In this document: positions 6,971 to 7,655 of the stretch, one piece after another | Layout: each line of letters starts with the position of its first letter | How positions within the stretch are numbered: the first letter of the stretch is position 1 | DNA from: an uncultured Phycisphaera sp. | GTDB taxonomy: Bacteria; Planctomycetota; Phycisphaerae; Phycisphaerales; SM1A02 | Assembly (NCBI GenBank): GCA_937911845.1 | Contig: CALDQF010000220.1 | Location: 1 to 7,655, forward strand | Reading direction: 5' to 3' | Length of the DNA: 7,655 nucleotides | Notes under the pieces: generated by a model | Databases searched by the model: none | Seen by the model: only the letters and a program-made list of their open reading frames with translations | Told to the model about the DNA's origin: nothing | Made by a program: the position numbers and the translations under genes

Positions 6971-7005
6971 TTGCAACGACGCCGTTGCAAAGAGAAGTTG
7001 TATCA
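6971..7005 (-). promoter_or_regulatory. Perfect inverted repeat and candidate promoter before the histone-like gene
   Basis: TTGCAACG (6971-6978) and CGTTGCAA (6983-6990) are perfect 8-base arms around a 4-base centre (ACGC). On the minus strand an extended -10-like TGATACAAC (6997-7005) lies just upstream, which would place the transcription start at or near the inverted repeat. It could therefore be a dimeric regulator's operator or a hairpin at the 5' end of the mRNA. No U-run follows, so it is not an intrinsic terminator. The inverted repeat is certain; its function and the promoter are inferred, and no good -35 was found. Confidence 0.5.
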
Positions 7006-7062
7006 CAGTCGGGCCAAGACTGAAACAAACTTGAAGAAAACCTGCAAGTTCTGGTTACTCAA

Positions 7063-7068
7063 AAGGAA
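7063..7068 (+). promoter_or_regulatory. Ribosome binding site of the M16-like gene
   Basis: AAGGAA lies five bases before the ATG at 7074, well placed to start the M16-like gene. A 6-bp inverted repeat, AACTTG (7028-7033) with CAAGTT (7045-7050), lies just upstream in the leader. Confidence 0.7.
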
Positions 7069-7073
7069 CAGAT

Positions 7074-7655
7074 ATGCACCATCAAGCACTCGAACACGTC
7101 GACTTTTTGTGCTCACCAGAAGCGCCTCGCAAGACTTTTGCGCTGCAATGGAGCGTACCTCTTGGTTCCGCACGAGGGGAGCTTGAGCGAGATGGCTTGT
7201 CTCCTTTGCATGCTGAATTGGCGCAGCGTGGAGGTGGTGGCCGTGAAGCCAAAGACTTTGCATATGCCCTTGATGAGCTTGGTGTGCGGCGTTCGATTCG
7301 CCTGGGAACGCACTTTTTGCATGTTGACACGTTGGGCCTTCCCGAAGCTCTGTTGCCTGCCCTCTCCCTCTGTGCAGACGTGATCCGAGAGCCCAATATC
7401 AACCCTGAGAACCTTCAATCAGCGAAATTATTGGTAAATCAAGGTCGTCGAAGCATTGAAGATGATCCTGGCGAACTGGCTCGCGACCACTTGCGCCGTT
7501 TGCATGCCCCGGCACCTTTCGATCGAAGTGCTTACGGGTGTGAAGAGGTGGTGGAAGCAGCCAATCCAGAAGCGCTGCTTGAAGACTGGGCAAACTGGAG
7601 CGGCTGCCGAGGAGGGCGTGTTGTGGTTGCCGGTCAGCTTGATCCTGCACAAGTG
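7074..7655 (+). CDS. M16 (insulinase/pitrilysin-family) peptidase-like protein, apparently non-catalytic domain (partial, 3' end outside window)
   Basis: An uninterrupted frame of 194 codons runs from the ATG at 7074 to the window edge. It resembles the N-terminal domain of M16 proteins. FALQWSVPLGSARGE (22-36) matches the strand normally reading V-x-VxxGSxxE, and SPLHAELAQRGGGGREAKDF (43-62) follows. Then come YALDELGVRRSIRLGTHFLH (64-83), LPALSLCADVIREPNI (94-109) and LLVNQGRRSIEDDP (119-132). The site where active members carry HxxEH (HFLEHMxFKG) here reads PLHAELAQRG, so the zinc ligands and base are missing. This fits the inactive partner subunits known in the family (as in alpha-MPP and two-gene M16 pairs). 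No signal peptide is seen, so this part is probably cytoplasmic. An active partner may lie to the right of the window. It is divergent from the histone-like gene. Confidence 0.82.
   Translation, partial: MHHQALEHVDFLCSPEAPRKTFALQWSVPLGSARGELERDGLSPLHAELAQRGGGGREAKDFAYALDELGVRRSIRLGTHFLHVDTLGLPEALLPALSLCADVIREPNINPENLQSAKLLVNQGRRSIEDDPGELARDHLRRLHAPAPFDRSAYGCEEVVEAANPEALLEDWANWSGCRGGRVVVAGQLDPAQV

Noticed and set aside
6527..7034. Rightward open frames coding repetitive Leu/Gly- or Phe/Leu/Ala-rich hydrophobic peptides
   Set aside because: They are the antisense reading of the Lys/Ala/Arg repeat gene and cross its terminator; the hydrophobic repeats are a by-product of the complement of AAG/GCC codons.
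7074..7100. A possible HxxEH zinc motif at the start of the M16-like protein (MHHQALEH)
   Set aside because: Spacing reads Q-A-L-E-H rather than H-x-x-E-H, and the real site should lie after the first two strands, near residues 46-50.
7082..7418. Leftward open frames opposite the M16-like gene
   Set aside because: The rightward frame is open to the window edge, has a good RBS and family-like sequence; the leftward frames have none of these.

Overview
The window looks like a stretch of ordinary chromosome from a planctomycete, most likely a Phycisphaerae-like lineage. This is an inference from the protein families present. They are a LolA-like lipoprotein-sorting protein with a GPLPLPIG segment, a small membrane protein resembling the planctomycete DUF6677 type, a HisRS with an RPELTPT motif, a catalytically degenerate M16 peptidase-like protein and a Lys/Arg/Ala-rich histone-H1-like protein. 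Base composition is moderate, with no sign of a foreign island, and there is no transposase, integrase, CRISPR array, tRNA or rRNA gene. Ten genes fill most of the 7.6 kb. The two end genes run off the window.

Left part (1-2571): the 5' portion of sdhB (succinate dehydrogenase/fumarate reductase Fe-S subunit) is read leftwards. It is divergent from a rightward UbiA-family polyprenyl-phosphate phosphoribosyltransferase-like membrane protein, which is followed by a rightward LolA-like exported protein. The LolA-like gene meets hisS tail to tail, and their two stop codons share the palindrome TTAA.

Middle (2568-5481): four leftward genes form a probable operon. Their order is a 156-residue membrane protein, a 73-residue two-helix membrane protein (overlapping stop/start TGATG), a FliA/WhiG-type sigma-70-family factor (93 bp later) and hisS (23 bp later). 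Enclosing a group 3 sigma factor between small membrane proteins and histidyl-tRNA synthetase is the least routine arrangement here.

Right part (5575-7655): a rightward unknown protein carries an Arg-rich N-terminus and two divergent copies of a ~40-residue module. It converges on a leftward seven-iron-type ferredoxin gene. Upstream of the ferredoxin is a leftward 68-residue histone-like protein made of only six kinds of amino acid, with a clear Rho-independent terminator behind it and a perfect 8-bp inverted repeat in front. Divergent from it, a rightward M16-peptidase-like gene starts at 7074 and leaves the window.

Most genes are housekeeping: respiration, translation, envelope lipid/lipoprotein handling and electron transfer. 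No obviously new multi-gene system can be claimed. The best leads are the duplicated-module protein, the histone-like gene with its control region, and the sigma-factor operon.
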